64,000 nucleotides of DNA from Erigeron canadensis (lineage: Eukaryota > Streptophyta > Magnoliopsida > Asterales > Asteraceae): positions 22,641,723 through 22,705,722 of the forward strand of contig NC_057767.1 of the NCBI RefSeq assembly GCF_010389155.1. Direction: 5' to 3'. Positions 23,472-35,802 of this stretch are shown one piece after another. A program made the position numbers and the translations under genes. Below the pieces are notes generated by a model. That model did not search any database, was not told the DNA's origin, and saw nothing but the letters and a program-made list of their open reading frames with translations. The stretch's first letter is position 1; each line of letters opens with the position of its first letter.

Positions 23472-26400
23472 TCATGAGTCTCGTTTACCTGCAACCGGGG
23501 TTGAATTTGGTCTCTTTTGAATACCATGTTGCCATGCCTCTCTTGAACGGTCACCTGACTGATCAAAATCATCGAGGGATCCTTCCATGGGTGTCTTAAA
23601 AGGGCGGTAATTACCATTCCTTGGAGCAAAAGATGAGTATGTTTTCTCATCATCTTCTGATGGTGTGCCTGGCCTGGAATCCATGTGGTCATATGATCTG
23701 TGTCTTGAACTAGGTCTCTTCAAACTCCTCATGTTAGAAAACCTAGCCTGTGGTGGACTGTATGATAAAGGTGGCACCTTTTGTCCCATAAAATCTTTAG
23801 GAATCAAGTCCATATCCATGTAACATTCCCTGGTCTTTGCATCAGCAATTAGTGCAGCCCAATCATCTGACTGAATCAGAGTACTTGCATTCCCCATAAC
23901 CTATTAGAAACGTCATATATAGAACATAAAAAACTAGCAACAATACACCTAGCGTTATGCTTAATATTTAACGGGTGAAAAAGGGAAAATATAATAAGGA
24001 AAAAGGATATGTCAAGCGAGTCAAAAGTCAACTAAAGCATATCTTAAATGCCGAATGCCTCTTAAATCATTCTACTCCAGAAAATTGATTAGTACTGATT
24101 TAATATATTTTTTTAATTATTCGTGACACTACTAATATATTGTAAAGGTAAAAGGCTTAAAGACATGAAGTGTCTTGGGTTTGACCAGCCCAAACTGTTC
24201 TGTCTAGAGCCATTAAAAATTACCCACGTTGACCAGTTACCCAACCCGCTGACCCACCCACTGTGGCAAATTGGAAAGGAAATGTAAAGGAGATTTCAAT
24301 ACCCAAAGTGCCCTTTTTGCACGTGTGAGAGCAACATTCATTCGACGAATATCAGCAACAAAACCCACACCATGATTCGAAGCACGCACACATGACATAA
24401 TAATAACATCACGTTCTTGCCCTTGGAATGCATCAACGGTATTAATATAAAGATCCTTTCCTTCTTCAGACTTCAAAACTTCATCAAACTCCCGCTGAAT
24501 ACATTTCAATTGCAGCTTATAAGGGGTAATTATGCCCACCGACACTTTAGCTATGCCTAAAGACTTTGCACTTTTTTGAAGATGTTGATATAACCGAAGA
24601 CAAAACTGTGCTTCGTGTATGTTCTGATAGGAAACTGACCCACCCCGATGCGACTCACGGCCATGGGTAATATCATAAAATATATAAGGCTTTAACATTG
24701 GATCCTTGTAATATAATTCATCAGGTAAATTAGCAATACTTTCACTATCAGTCAGGCGACCTTGGTAAAAGTATCGGGATGGAAATTCTCTAATTTGAGG
24801 GTGCATTCGGTATTGAACGGAAAGCAACATTGTAGGGCAGCCTGCTTGTTGAAATCTCTCAAAAAGACTTCTACTGTATAGCAAAGTTCCAGCAGCTTTA
24901 CTTATAACAGTTGCAGGAAGTTGTTGTGGATCCCCCACAAGAACACATCGAGCTGCACCAAGAGCAAGAGGAGGCAGCACTCCTACTTCACTGGCTTGAG
25001 CAGCTTCATCAATGACCACCATGTCAAACCCATGGGTTAGCCGTGAGAAAAGCTTCCGGCCACTACTTGAAACCGTAGTGAAGACAACCTCGGCTTCATT
25101 AGCAAAACTTGCTTCCAGACTAGCACGCGCTTCCTCTAAATTGAAGTTCCCTCCACTACGAAACCGTCCTTCTAATATAAAAAGACGAGACATTTCAACT
25201 AGAACTTTATCCCGGTTCTCAACCACAGCCGCTAGATTTTGTAACAACAAGTCTCGACTCTGATCACGGGCCACAAGAACATCCGGGTCCACGCCCACTG
25301 AACCTTGGGACCGCCCCGTGAAAGCAGCAGCACTGAGTTCTCTTTGAAGTGAAGCTATTTGTTGAGACAATTGAGCTTCACGGCCTCTTAACTGGTGCAT
25401 CCACCCGTAAACTTCATCTCGACTTTTCACCAAAAGTTGCTCAGTCCTGCGCTCAACTGACACCGCCTGAGCGGCCCGTGTTTGTGAATCAACTCCAACT
25501 CGAGCCACATCAGGCCGGTAAACTTTCATCTCACCATCAATGAAGCCACGATCAAGAACACGTGTAAGCAGCTCATCGGTTGCAGCATTTGAAGGTGCAC
25601 AAACTAACATTCTTGGTTTTGGGCAGAGTTTGTGAAGGGTACGAAATAGGTTCTGATCCATGCTTTGGAGAACTTCATCAATTGACCCATTTGAGACATT
25701 ATCAGAAGATAGACTCTCTGTTGCTTGCTTGTAACTTTCGGGTGCTAGTTTTTTAAGCAAAGCAGTATAATAATGCTGATATTGGACAAGATGTATAACA
25801 TTCAGCATTCCCCACACTGTATGAGTCTTTCCAGTTCCAGGTGGACCTTGGACCAGAGTAAAGGGCCATGGTTCTTGCCTCTTGGTTGACCCATTTGTCG
25901 TACCAGCTGCAGTATGGGTTGCAGCCCAGTGAATTGCCGACAATTGTGGACCATTGAAGGTCCGGTGTAAATGTTCAACAAAGTTCGTTGTAAAACAATC
26001 GGGCATTGTAGGCGCCTGTTCTTCATATTTGGGGAATAACTCTGGGCTCGGTTGAAGAATTGCGGTTTGCATCTAGAGAAAAATCAATCATAAATTTTTG
26101 TTGGAAGAAAGTAGTACTTTAAATTTACATTTGGAAACTGCAATTCTGGGACGCACCTGTGAATTGAGTCTACGAAATGCATGCAGTGCAACATATTCTC
26201 TTTGAGTTGTAGCAAGAGCACCAAGAACAGTTAAAAACCATATCCCTTTCGGGTGTAATTTTCTTAGAATATGATCATCATCGATCATGCTGTAGAGTAA
26301 CCATAAGTAATTCTTAATCAGCAAACAAACAATCAAAAAGAAAAAAGTATGATTCACAAAAGTGATGAATCAACAGACCTGTTTGAATCATATGAATCCC

Positions 26401-29400
26401 CAACATAAAAGTGAAGAATCGCCCCGGTAGGATCTCGAGTATCTATTGGTATGTGTCGCCTCACAGTGCCTGCCACCCGTCCGCTAACCTCAGTTACCTC
26501 CCCAGTAGTTGAGCTGCTGCTTCTCTTCGATATGACTGCTTAATGGAAATAGTCATAAATCTTCTAAATTATGAAACACTAAAGACCAACCAAAAGTATG
26601 CATAATCCATTAAACACTAGACACATGACTCAAGCATTTTTCTCCTTATTTTCTTTTTATTTTGCCAGGCATACCAGTTAGGCCTCTGACACATTTGGCA
26701 TTATTTTAAAATTTTATATCTCAAGAGATTAGATTGGCATTGTTAATATAGCTTCATTTAAGTTTATTAGCACAGTTTTGTTTAAACAAACCTGTTCCCG
26801 GTCTAGGGGTGGAGAGAACTGCCACGTCGCCTTCTTTAAAGTTCCATCTGCATTCATTTGTAGGTAAAAGTATTACATCATACCAACCTGTGAACACCAA
26901 AAAATAATACTTCAATAGTAAAAAACATGGTATAGCCAAATGACATCTACACTAACATTACTCGATGTTTATAATATAAATATTTAGCATAAACAATATA
27001 AAAGATGAAATTTAATACCTCTTTCGCGTCTCTCAACACTTTTGATACGAACCATTGCATGCAAATCTCTAGACGGTGTTTCAGTTAATTCCTCCCATGT
27101 ACTGTAGAGCTGTGCCCGACATTCCTCAAAAAGCAAGGGCTCAAATACTTTAACGTATTCTTCGACTGATTCAAAGCTTCCAGGAACACACTGAAGCTCT
27201 GCCTCCTCTGAATGTCCAAAATTCGTAGTTGTTTCATTATATGATAAGAGATATAAATTATACAATTTAAACATGAACTTTAATCTACCCTCTACTTGAG
27301 ATAGTTGAGCCAACTACAAATTCATTATCAGATAAACGGAAATTAAAATCCTAAATAAGAACCCATCGCCACATCTACTAGGAAGTGAAATTTACACAAA
27401 CCATGCATAGTGAATCATATTGTGAGATTCTACAAAAATTGCAAAAGATGACTGTGAAGATTCCAATGCCTTTCTTGAATATAATGTTCGAGTTATCAAA
27501 CACCAGGAAGCTAAGAGCGGCATTACTACCGTAGTCTATTATCAGACTTAATATATGAAACTTTTGTAATTTTTTTAGTGAATGTAGAAGGTTGATAGTT
27601 CTTTTCAAATTAGAAGCACTAGTTCGTAGTTGCAACTACTTATTGTAGTTAAAATTACATATCCTTCCAAACCAAGTTTAACACGATTGCAAATGTTGTG
27701 TCTTTAACAAGAAGATAGACATCAAGCGCTATTATTATATTTATAAACAAAACGAATATCAGACGTTAACTCTTAACATAACATAAGAAGGTAAAGTACC
27801 ACTTTGGCCAGTGTGCCCTTGTGGGTTTCCCTCTAATTCTAACACCAACTAATGCAGCAGCTTCATCTTCACAAGGTTTCTAGTGGGTTGACTGACATGT
27901 TCAGTCTACAATCAAGATGCTAAGACACAGCTAATTCCGAACCATTTTCTTTCTAACATGTATACAGAACAAAAGGTGGGTTAAATAGCGACTCTGTACA
28001 CTCTCTGTTTATAAATATCACACGCCAAATAGCAGAGTTGTGGATACAACTTATATTCTTGCCATATACAGACACCCACAACCCAAAACAAAGATCTTTG
28101 TAGACAAATGAGATTATGAAAGAAGATAGAAGAACATAAGTCTGATTCTAGGGTTCCATAGTTTCCAAATCATGATGAACTTGCCATGGGGCCAATCTGA
28201 TCCCCGCCAACAAGCAACAACCATAATTTCGAAGACAAAAATAGCCCATATCTATCAGTCCCTGGCAGCCTCTATTTTCCGATATCTATCCAAGATCCAC
28301 CCTTAAATCTCTTTAAGTGTCATCCGTCTGTAAAGAAAGAAAAACGAAATCCGACAAAGGGAGAGACAATGAGACGTAACTGTCAGGCCTAAATTTCTCT
28401 AAATCACTTGTGAGAGCATTAAGTCTGCCCCATAATCATTTCAACATCTGCTTTTTTATGGAAGTAAAACAACTCTGCGACAAGCCAAACATAAAGCAGG
28501 GACTACAAATCAGCTCATTTCAAATGAGCAACTATGATATTTAGGTCTTGAAAGCATGCCTTTGATCAAATGAAATACCAACTGAGAAAGTAACTTGAAA
28601 AGTGTTCAGAACCATGCTCTCCTTTGCCAGCTCCATTAAAGTTCAACGAGGAGAAAATAGGTATCAATTGACCAAAAGTGCAATATTATTATTCTTAGAA
28701 AATGATCTTCCATCACAAGTCAAGTAAACATGGACAAATCTATTACATCCATTCATATTAAAAATATATGTTTCTTATTAAGTGGATCGGATACTTGTTA
28801 CATCGAAAGTCATTTATCCATCAGATGCTAGATTCACCTAACATAAGCAGGATCACTAACTAAAGGTAAAATTGCAAGTTCAGTTCTGCTCTCTTAACAT
28901 CAACAATCAATGACACTAGTATGAGACAAAAGGGAGTATCAGTAATAGTAGTAGGTCAACCTACTTGCTTAAAAATCAGTCAAATTAGGTTGTACCATTC
29001 CCTAAAGGTCAAATAAAAACAATTTAGCTGAATAGAAAATGGGTCAAATAGCCAGAAAACGTTCAAGTCGCCCAACGTCTATTTTGAAAAGCATACAGCC
29101 TGCTAGATCATATTAATCAAATTGTATCAAAAGAATGTTTGAATTATTACAAACAGGTGTCAAGAACCCAGCCCAAACCTGTCAGTTCCAACCTGCTCAA
29201 AGATTTTTCCCTTTTCAATCAAAATGTGTTTTGACCAGGTAAACAACCTTCCCAAAACATCTTGCCACCTTAACTATAGCAATAGCAAAACAAAAAGAAG
29301 AAAGGAGTATGCAATGATAAATTTCACAAAAAAAGCATAGTCAAAACATATAGAGTCGTTGTATAATGTTACAGACCTGGATGCTGCCAGAACTTCTCGT

Positions 29401-30679
29401 TCGTCACCTCACGAATTAGCCGTTCCACCGATGTATCCTGATATTGATTCGTGACGGTCAAGGGCTTCTTGGAAGGAAGTTTTTTAACTCCTGCTTTCGG
29501 GTCAACAGAAGTCTGACTAACTAACGGAACAGTCTTTCTACCCGGAACTTGTGCATTCTTTGTCAGCTTCATTACACTCTGCCTCTGATTAGAAATTAAC
29601 TTATCCTCCGCACTAAGTTCCATACTACTATTTGACCTCTTCGGATGCCCTAAAATTCCAGAATTCATGTCACCATTGTTAAATTCAGACTTAGCATCAC
29701 TGGACTCCACAACACTGCCATTTTCGTCTTTTATTATAGGTGTCTGAATCTGTTTATCTTTCACAATACGGGTTGTGACAGGTGGTGGAAAGTTCTGCCT
29801 TCTAGGAGTTGAAGTTTTAATGGTTCCTGCTTGTTTAACATCTTCCAAATTAAGAAACATGGTTTGCCTGCTACGTTTTTTCCCCAACATTGCTTCTTTT
29901 TGATGGTCAATTTTAGGACGTTTAGCCGCGTTATTTGCAATCTTCAAAGCATGAATTGCTTCAACCCCTTTGACATCCTTTTGTTTTGGTGCCACCAGAG
30001 AATCTTCTTGACTATCACTACTTTTCCTATCAATTGAATCGCCATTAAGTCCTGAAGATACATGATTACTATGTTCATCCTTCACATCAACAATTGAAGA
30101 GGTATTAACCGCCACATCAGAATCCCTTTGATCTATAAAAACCGCCATTGGTTTCACCTCTGACTTATCATCATGAGAAGGAGTCAACTTTTCAGGTGGA
30201 CTACTGCCCTCGGCATCAGACCACTCACCTTCTTCTTTATCAGCAACTGATCCGACATCAATTGGCCTCTTTCGTTCTTCAATTTCAGCCGCCGGTACTA
30301 CATTTTCAGACATGTGTACTACATTTTCAGACGCTTGCCCTAAATTTGCAGATGAGTGTACTACATTTTCAGATGCTTGCACTACATTGTCAGACGTATT
30401 TACTACATTTTCAGACGCGTGTACTATATTTTCAGTCGCTTGTACTACTTTGGGTCTAACAAAAGGCTGAAACCCTGAAACAGAAGATGCATGAGAAAAC
30501 GCATTGTTGTTTATTATTCTACGGGGACTATTAGTTGTCTTAATAAATAAATCCGAAGTATGTGTAGTTGACGGAATTGCCCTTTGAGGTTGGAAGAAGA
30601 GGACAACATCATCAGTCTCTTCATCATCCTCGGTAGCCGGTTCATTAAGATCAAACAACGGCTTTCCTTTAGAACTCAT
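23472..30679 (-). CDS. SEN1/UPF1-type superfamily 1 helicase
   Basis: Exons in reading order are 30679-29377, 27207-27019, 26887-26792, 26535-26379, 26289-26157, 26072-24303 and 23900-23472. They total 4077 nt (1358 aa) and every junction keeps frame. The N terminus (SSKGKPLFDLNEP, NNNAFSHASSVSGFQPFVRP) is the low-complexity start known from plant helicases once labelled tRNA-splicing endonuclease positive effector-related, similar to Arabidopsis At2g19120/At4g30100 as I remember them. The helicase core shows motif I GPPGTGKT (about residue 702), II DEAA (981), III GDPQQLP (1006), IV QYRMHP (1046), V DAFQGQERD (1173) and VI ALTRAKRA (1207). The tail is Ser/Arg-rich with RPGTPSEDDEK. SEN1/UPF1 enzymes unwind RNA-containing duplexes in transcription termination, R-loop removal or RNA decay, and the role of this subgroup is not settled. 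All catalytic motifs are intact. The first intron is 2.2 kb and shows no gene of its own. Confidence 0.93.
30293..30445 (-). repeat. 21-bp coding minisatellite in the helicase N terminus
   Basis: About seven tandem 7-residue units of the type ASENVVH/ASENVVQ/TSDNVVQ lie between about residues 80 and 130. At DNA level the repeated core is GTACTACATTTTCAGA on plus. All units keep frame. Confidence 0.8.
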
Positions 30680-31511
30680 TACTCAGATACATAAATAATC
30701 AATATATACCTAAATCTCGAAAAATACTCCACCTCTCACTTCTTTGACCTCAACCCCAATATCACATTAGAATTAACAAATTTAACTCAGACCTCAGAAG
30801 CTTTTATATAATTGCAAACACAATCACATCCTGCAAATAAGTCCAAAACCCAAAAACATAATCAATACACAAAGACTCATAAATTATCATATACATCATG
30901 AAATCCTATTACACTCTTTTACTCAGAAATTTGAATATATTACACAAAAATACAAAAAAAAAAGACACAATCCACTCACATCAGCATTCACAATTCATTC
31001 ATTATACCGCATAAAAGTCGTAAAAATATCAATGGAAACAAATACTAAAAATTTGCTAAAAATAGAATCAAATCATCAAACTTGGTAGCCTCAAAAGATC
31101 CTATTTTTAAGATCTAACAATCACATTGAGTCATCTAGAGTATATATACATCATGTATATGTATGCATATTTATATTTATATATAAAATTCCCTATGATC
31201 CTAGAAAACATACATGTACGGATGAAATCAAACAATTGAGATCTCTAATGTAAAATGAAAGGGAGATAGTCATCACTTAATATAGATAATTTATCCAACT
31301 CAAATTGAATTATTTTAATTAACTTAAGTTATGTGTGTATATATATACACGTTTGTATGTATCTATATATATGTATGTATATGCGTATGTGTGTTAATTA
31401 ATCAATAATTAATTAGGGTTACAAAGGACGCACCTTTTTTTGATATGATTGTGTATAAGTGTGTTTGTTGGCTGATTCAAATCCAAAAAGTAGAGAAGGA
31501 CAGATGGGAAG

Positions 31512-31545
<34 letters not shown>

Positions 31546-31600
31546 AAGAAAAGAGATGATTCACACAAAGAATGAATTGTGTGTGAATTGAAAGAAGAGG
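30680..31600 (-). promoter_or_regulatory. 5' leader of the helicase gene
   Basis: A CT-rich leader exon is likely from about 31590 to 31434, ending at donor GTGCGT. The matching acceptor could be TTGCAG at about 30834, or one nearer the ATG. The leader holds a compound microsatellite, (TA)n 31512-31529 followed by (GA)n to about 31547. Confidence 0.45.
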
Positions 31601-31615
31601 GGGTGAGTGAGAGAT

Positions 31616-31625
31616 GTATATATAG
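31616..31625 (-). promoter_or_regulatory. TATA box of the helicase gene
   Basis: The minus strand reads CTATATATAC, preceded by C-rich sequence and followed 30-40 bases later by a CT-rich leader. This is the best core-promoter candidate and places transcription start near 31590. Confidence 0.55.
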
Positions 31626-31859
31626 GGGAAGGGTGTGGGGTGGGTGGGCAAGAAGGCAGATAGATACAGATACAGACAGATACAGGGTTTGGGTCGGGTT
31701 AGATTTGGTTTGGAATCTGGTCGGTTGGGTTAGGTTTGGTTTGGAATCTTGATCCGAACCATAAGTTTGTGTGATCTTTCTTGTGTAATTTGAAAGGTTC
31801 TTGTTTTGAGCACGTGTTAAAGAAATATTAGTTACTACAAGAAGTCCATTTATGTTTTA

Positions 31860-32339
31860 CTAGCTAATTATCCCGGGTTCAATCCGGGTTAATTTATAAA
31901 TAAATAAATCGAATTCTACCCGGGTAACTTTAAAATATGTTATCATGTTAAAATGTATAATAACAACGTTAAATAAGTTGAAAAGTTGTGATAAGTTATT
32001 ATGTTAATAATGTAACTAAACGGAAACAAAACTTGTGTAGTTGTACACACATGTTGAAACACATACAAATAGTAAAAACAAAAAGTAAAACATATACTAA
32101 AAGACACCATAGTTTCAGCCTATTATAACAGAAATTAAGGTGATTAAAATCTTACATAATAGTGTGAATATTTAATAAAAATCTATATTAATGAGATATA
32201 TTTAAAAAAGTAGGATATTTTAAATTTTAAATCAATAAATTATGATGATGTCATAATTAATTGAAATGATGCATGAGAATACACAATTTTTGAAAATCTT
32301 AGGTCATTACAATCTTCCTTTATTTATATAATAGATAGA
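31860..32339 (-). mobile_element. Helitron-like non-autonomous element
   Basis: On the minus strand it runs from TCTATCTATTATATAAATA (after A) to a CCCGGATTGAACCCGGG hairpin about 10 bases before the terminal CTAG, which is followed by T. A-to-T insertion and a subterminal hairpin are Helitron hallmarks. There is no coding capacity. Confidence 0.65.
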
Positions 32340-32636
32340 TGTATTGTCTAAGTTGTGGATTATCCTTTTAGTTTCCCTTTGTTTCTAATTTTAGTTTTTG
32401 AAGGATATAATTCATATTCTAACTTAGTTTTGTAATCCGGGCATTGCCACGTGTGAAATAATGTTAGATTTTAGAAATGTTAACAAATGGAAGACACATT
32501 TGTTTGATCTTATTTAACATCTGCTCGAATGTTAATCATTTAGCAACTGTATATGATTAATTCAAAAAAAATACAAATCAAATGAAAATGTAACAAAATG
32601 GAAAAAAGAAGAATGGAATGCACTAACATTATACTA

Positions 32637-32903
32637 CTAGCACAGTAGTTGCGCAATGAGACGGTAGTTGTTGCGGCGACGATGTGATGGCGGGGGCAAT
32701 GTTGGTGGCGGAGGCCATGTCGGATGATGTAAATTATTGATGTAAAGGGTTAATAAAGACATTTTGAAAGACCAATGATTGATAATGTAATTTACTTATT
32801 AATGTTAAATGATAATGTAGATAAAAATATTTTAAAGGGTGTTATGTGTAAATATTACACAAGTTTCAACACTTCCAAAAATAAGAAGTTATGCTTTTTA
32901 TAA
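32637..32903 (-). mobile_element. Helitron-like non-autonomous element
   Basis: The plus strand begins CTAG after A, then CACAGTAGTTGCGCAATGAG and a GGCGGCGG-rich tract (GCGACGATGTGATGGCGGGG). The far end, TATAATACGAGG, abuts the next copy. It is read on minus as TC..CTAG. Confidence 0.5.
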
Positions 32904-33349
32904 TACGAGGGATAGTGCCCGTGCGTTACGGCGGTGAGATGGTGTGAGTGATACGTCAAGTCATAGAATGTGATAGCCAAATGTCTTATCCGTACGGGCT
33001 CCCCCATCGGATTTAAAAATTCGTCGAAAGTATATCGAATGACATCTCTAACGAAAGAACATGAAATTTTAAGAACACTCATACAATCTTTATAATTTAT
33101 GACATACGGTTTTTGAGCTAAAAGATTTTGAATGAATTAGAGGAGTAAAATGATTTATGGGGGAGAGAAAAAAAATTAGTGGTTGATATTTGAGGAGAGA
33201 GAAAAAGATAAGTGGTTGAGATTTAAGGGTATTATAGGTTTATTAAGTAGAGATGTTTAAATTAATGAATAAAGAAGAGGGGTAATTTAGGTAGTTCAAA
33301 TCATCTTTTCTTAAAAAATGGGCAAAATGCTTTATAAGATAGTATTAGA
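32904..33349 (-). mobile_element. Helitron-like non-autonomous element
   Basis: The plus strand starts near GGATAGTGCCCGTGCGTTAC (hairpin plus GC-rich tract). Its far end, read on minus, is TCTAATACTATCTTATAAAG after A, matching other 5' ends. It lies directly next to the preceding element. Confidence 0.5.
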
Positions 33350-34544
33350 TATAAGTAACAAGTATAAGTATAGATTTGTGAAACACAAAAAGAAATGAAG
33401 AGTATCATACAAATCTATGTAGAAAATAAAAAAACACATGAACGTGGATACCATGTTAAATTTGTACAATAAATTGTGAAAAGCCAAAAACGACTGAAAG
33501 AACAACAGCTTTAGTTAAAGTATAAGGCAAAAATAAAAACGTATAACAACAAACTTAAGCTCTTTTTGACATGGAAGACCGATGGACAATACCAATTTAA
33601 CACATATGATATATCCTCAAACATCTGTTAAAAAAATGGACTTGATTTGCAGCAACTTTTGTAATTCTCGTTAGACCCTCAAATAGCATCTAACGATTAT
33701 TAACACCCGTTAGAGAAAAGGACCTAACTCTCGGTTAGAAAAAATGACCTCATTTGCGGTTGTTATTGTTACTCCCATTACACCCAAAGAGTACTTAACG
33801 GTCATTAGTGTTTGTTATTATTTTTTAATATTTTTTTTAACAATACAGACCTTTATTGTAAAATATTTAACGGCAGGTATTATTTTCGTCAAAAGAGAGG
33901 CACACGCCTTATATAAAGATATAGAATGGGACGTTTTGGAATGGCATTTTTGAATTGTTATTTAATTATTACCTTAATGAAAAATAAATAAGGATGTCAA
34001 TGGTTTTGTTCGAGTTGCCGGGATGAAAATATCTGATCTTAACTCGGCCTATTAAAAGTTTCTAGTCTGAAATTTCAACTCTGACCTATACCAGTCAACC
34101 AAACTCAATCCACCAACTTGAAAAAAATATCAGGTTAACAGGTTAATTTCAGGTCAAATAGATTGGTAGGTAGAATATTAACAAAAATTATAGAAACTTA
34201 ATATTTTTTTGAGTTGATGGGGCTGTCAACACAAAAGAGTTAACGCGGACTTTACCCTAGAAAAATCAGGTTAGTGGATTGACGGGTTGAGATTTCACAA
34301 TCATTACCCGTTTTTTTGCGGGTTATGCTTCGAGTTAAGCAATTATTGACATTCGTAAGAAAAATTATTTTGTGTAAAAAAATAGTTTCCAAGCCTTACA
34401 AAAATAATAATTTTTGCAGAGAGAAAACATGATTCTTTTAAATAAAGACTTCAAACTAAAAAATTTATTTTGAAACGATAATACCAAAACTAATTTGGGT
34501 TTCTTCATATGTGAAACAAGTTTATATAAAGAAAGAAACTGCTC
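33350..34544. other. AT-rich intergenic DNA
   Basis: No gene, RNA or complete element is supported. Repeated GTTAGA/TAACGG-like phrases near 33600-33880 suggest an old unclassified repeat. Confidence 0.4.
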
Positions 34545-34757
34545 AGTGCTGTTTTCCGCAGATTCTGAACCCTAATACTTCGACAGTGTATAGGTTAAAA
34601 TGTAGGCAACTTTTATCTCTACCTAAGTAGAAAGACTGCTTCCATTTTTTTTTTATCCAAATGGTAGAAAAAACCCTCCAACCTTTGCATGGGACGAGGA
34701 TCAAACCCATGACCTCTGTCTTTAGATGTCAGAATGTTTACCACTGATTCAAACAAA
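34545..34757 (-). mobile_element. Au-like SINE
   Basis: Minus strand: AGTGGTAAACATTCTGACATC (A box) followed by CATGGGTTTGATCCTCG (B box), then a body with TACTTAGGTAGAGATAAAAG and TTGCCTACATTTTAACC resembling the conserved 3' part of plant Au-type SINEs. There is a run of A after TTTGGAT at about 34650. Boundaries are approximate. Confidence 0.55.
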
Positions 34758-34978
34758 TTTATATATTTTAAAATATGTAACTGATTTGACAAAACTTCAA
34801 ATCTTAAATCGATAAAGTTTATTGTTATATGTTAGTGCTACTAATTCTTTTATGATGGTATTTATGGAAGAATAGGAATCAAGCTATATTATATATTTAT
34901 AGAGTAATTTATTATTTATTATATATCATTTTATGTTTTTTCTCTCGATGTATTAAGCTTAGTTTGTCTTAGCCCTTA

Positions 34979-35224
34979 CGAGCATAGTACCCGCGCGTTG
35001 CAGCGGCTAGAAGATGAGGACAATATAAAATGAAGGCGGTGGTGGTGATCGAAAAATGCGAAGGAGAAGGATGTTGTGTGTTTTGTGGGTTTAAATTTTT
35101 GATAAGGGTACTTTCGTTAGATACTTGAGGAGGTGTAAAAAACAATAGAAGTAAGAAGGGTATTATGGGAATGAAAAAGTTACTTAATTTCTTAAAACCA
35201 ATACCTTTTATAAGGGTTTATAGA
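34979..35224 (-). mobile_element. Helitron-like non-autonomous element
   Basis: Plus strand AGCATAGTACCCGCGCGTTG and CAGCGG at the left (subterminal hairpin), GGCGGTGGTGGTG tract, and GGGTTTATAGATAGC at the right, whose minus reading starts TCTATAAACCC after A. It is a short, degraded copy. Confidence 0.5.
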
Positions 35225-35802
35225 TAGCATCTTAGTGCTTTCTACTTGATGTAAGCGTTATTTACATTTTGCGTCTTGTCAGAAAGGGTCATTAATAAAT
35301 CTTTTGCTGTTAATTTTTTTTTAGATTTATGAGTTTTTCCACAAGGCAATCGGTTTTAAGTTTTGCTATTAAACGAATTCACAAAATCTCACTTTTTCAT
35401 ATATTCCTTAAGTTCCACTTCAGATATTATAGAAAAGCCATTTAATTGGACCTACCAATTCTATGAAGTCATTTAAAATTTCAAATTTTAGTAACATACC
35501 TAAAGAGGAGGGAGTGGTGTTCGGTTTTTCCAGGTGGTAACATCGCCATTGCCAATACACCGAAGGAGAGAGGCCAGATTTTTCAGCGAAGAACACCGAA
35601 TGGAGAGAAACAATGGAGAGGAAAGAAAAGTGAAATGATTGGCTAATGCGTGGGGTCCCACCCAACGGTCTAAATATTTTTTTACCTTTTTCCTTTACCT
35701 TTTCACTATAAAACCTATTACATTTTTATAAAAACTCATACAAACCCACTACCATTTTTTCTTCTTCTTCTTCTTATTCTACACTAAATTTATACAAATC
35801 AT
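35225..35802. other. intergenic DNA upstream of a transposase-like remnant
   Basis: No gene. A TATA-like CACTATAAAACC at about 35704 precedes a CT-rich leader-like stretch and the ATG at 35803, suggesting the promoter of the remnant downstream. Confidence 0.35.

Noticed and set aside
24233..24302. Helicase frame continuing past 24303 to a stop at 24237
   Set aside because: A donor GTATTG follows ALW at 24303 and the acceptor at 23901 restores the expected VMGNAS continuation; the extension is intronic read-through.
25012..25543. Plus-strand open frames inside the helicase exon
   Set aside because: Antisense shadows of a conserved minus-strand helicase core with GC-richer codons; no domain.
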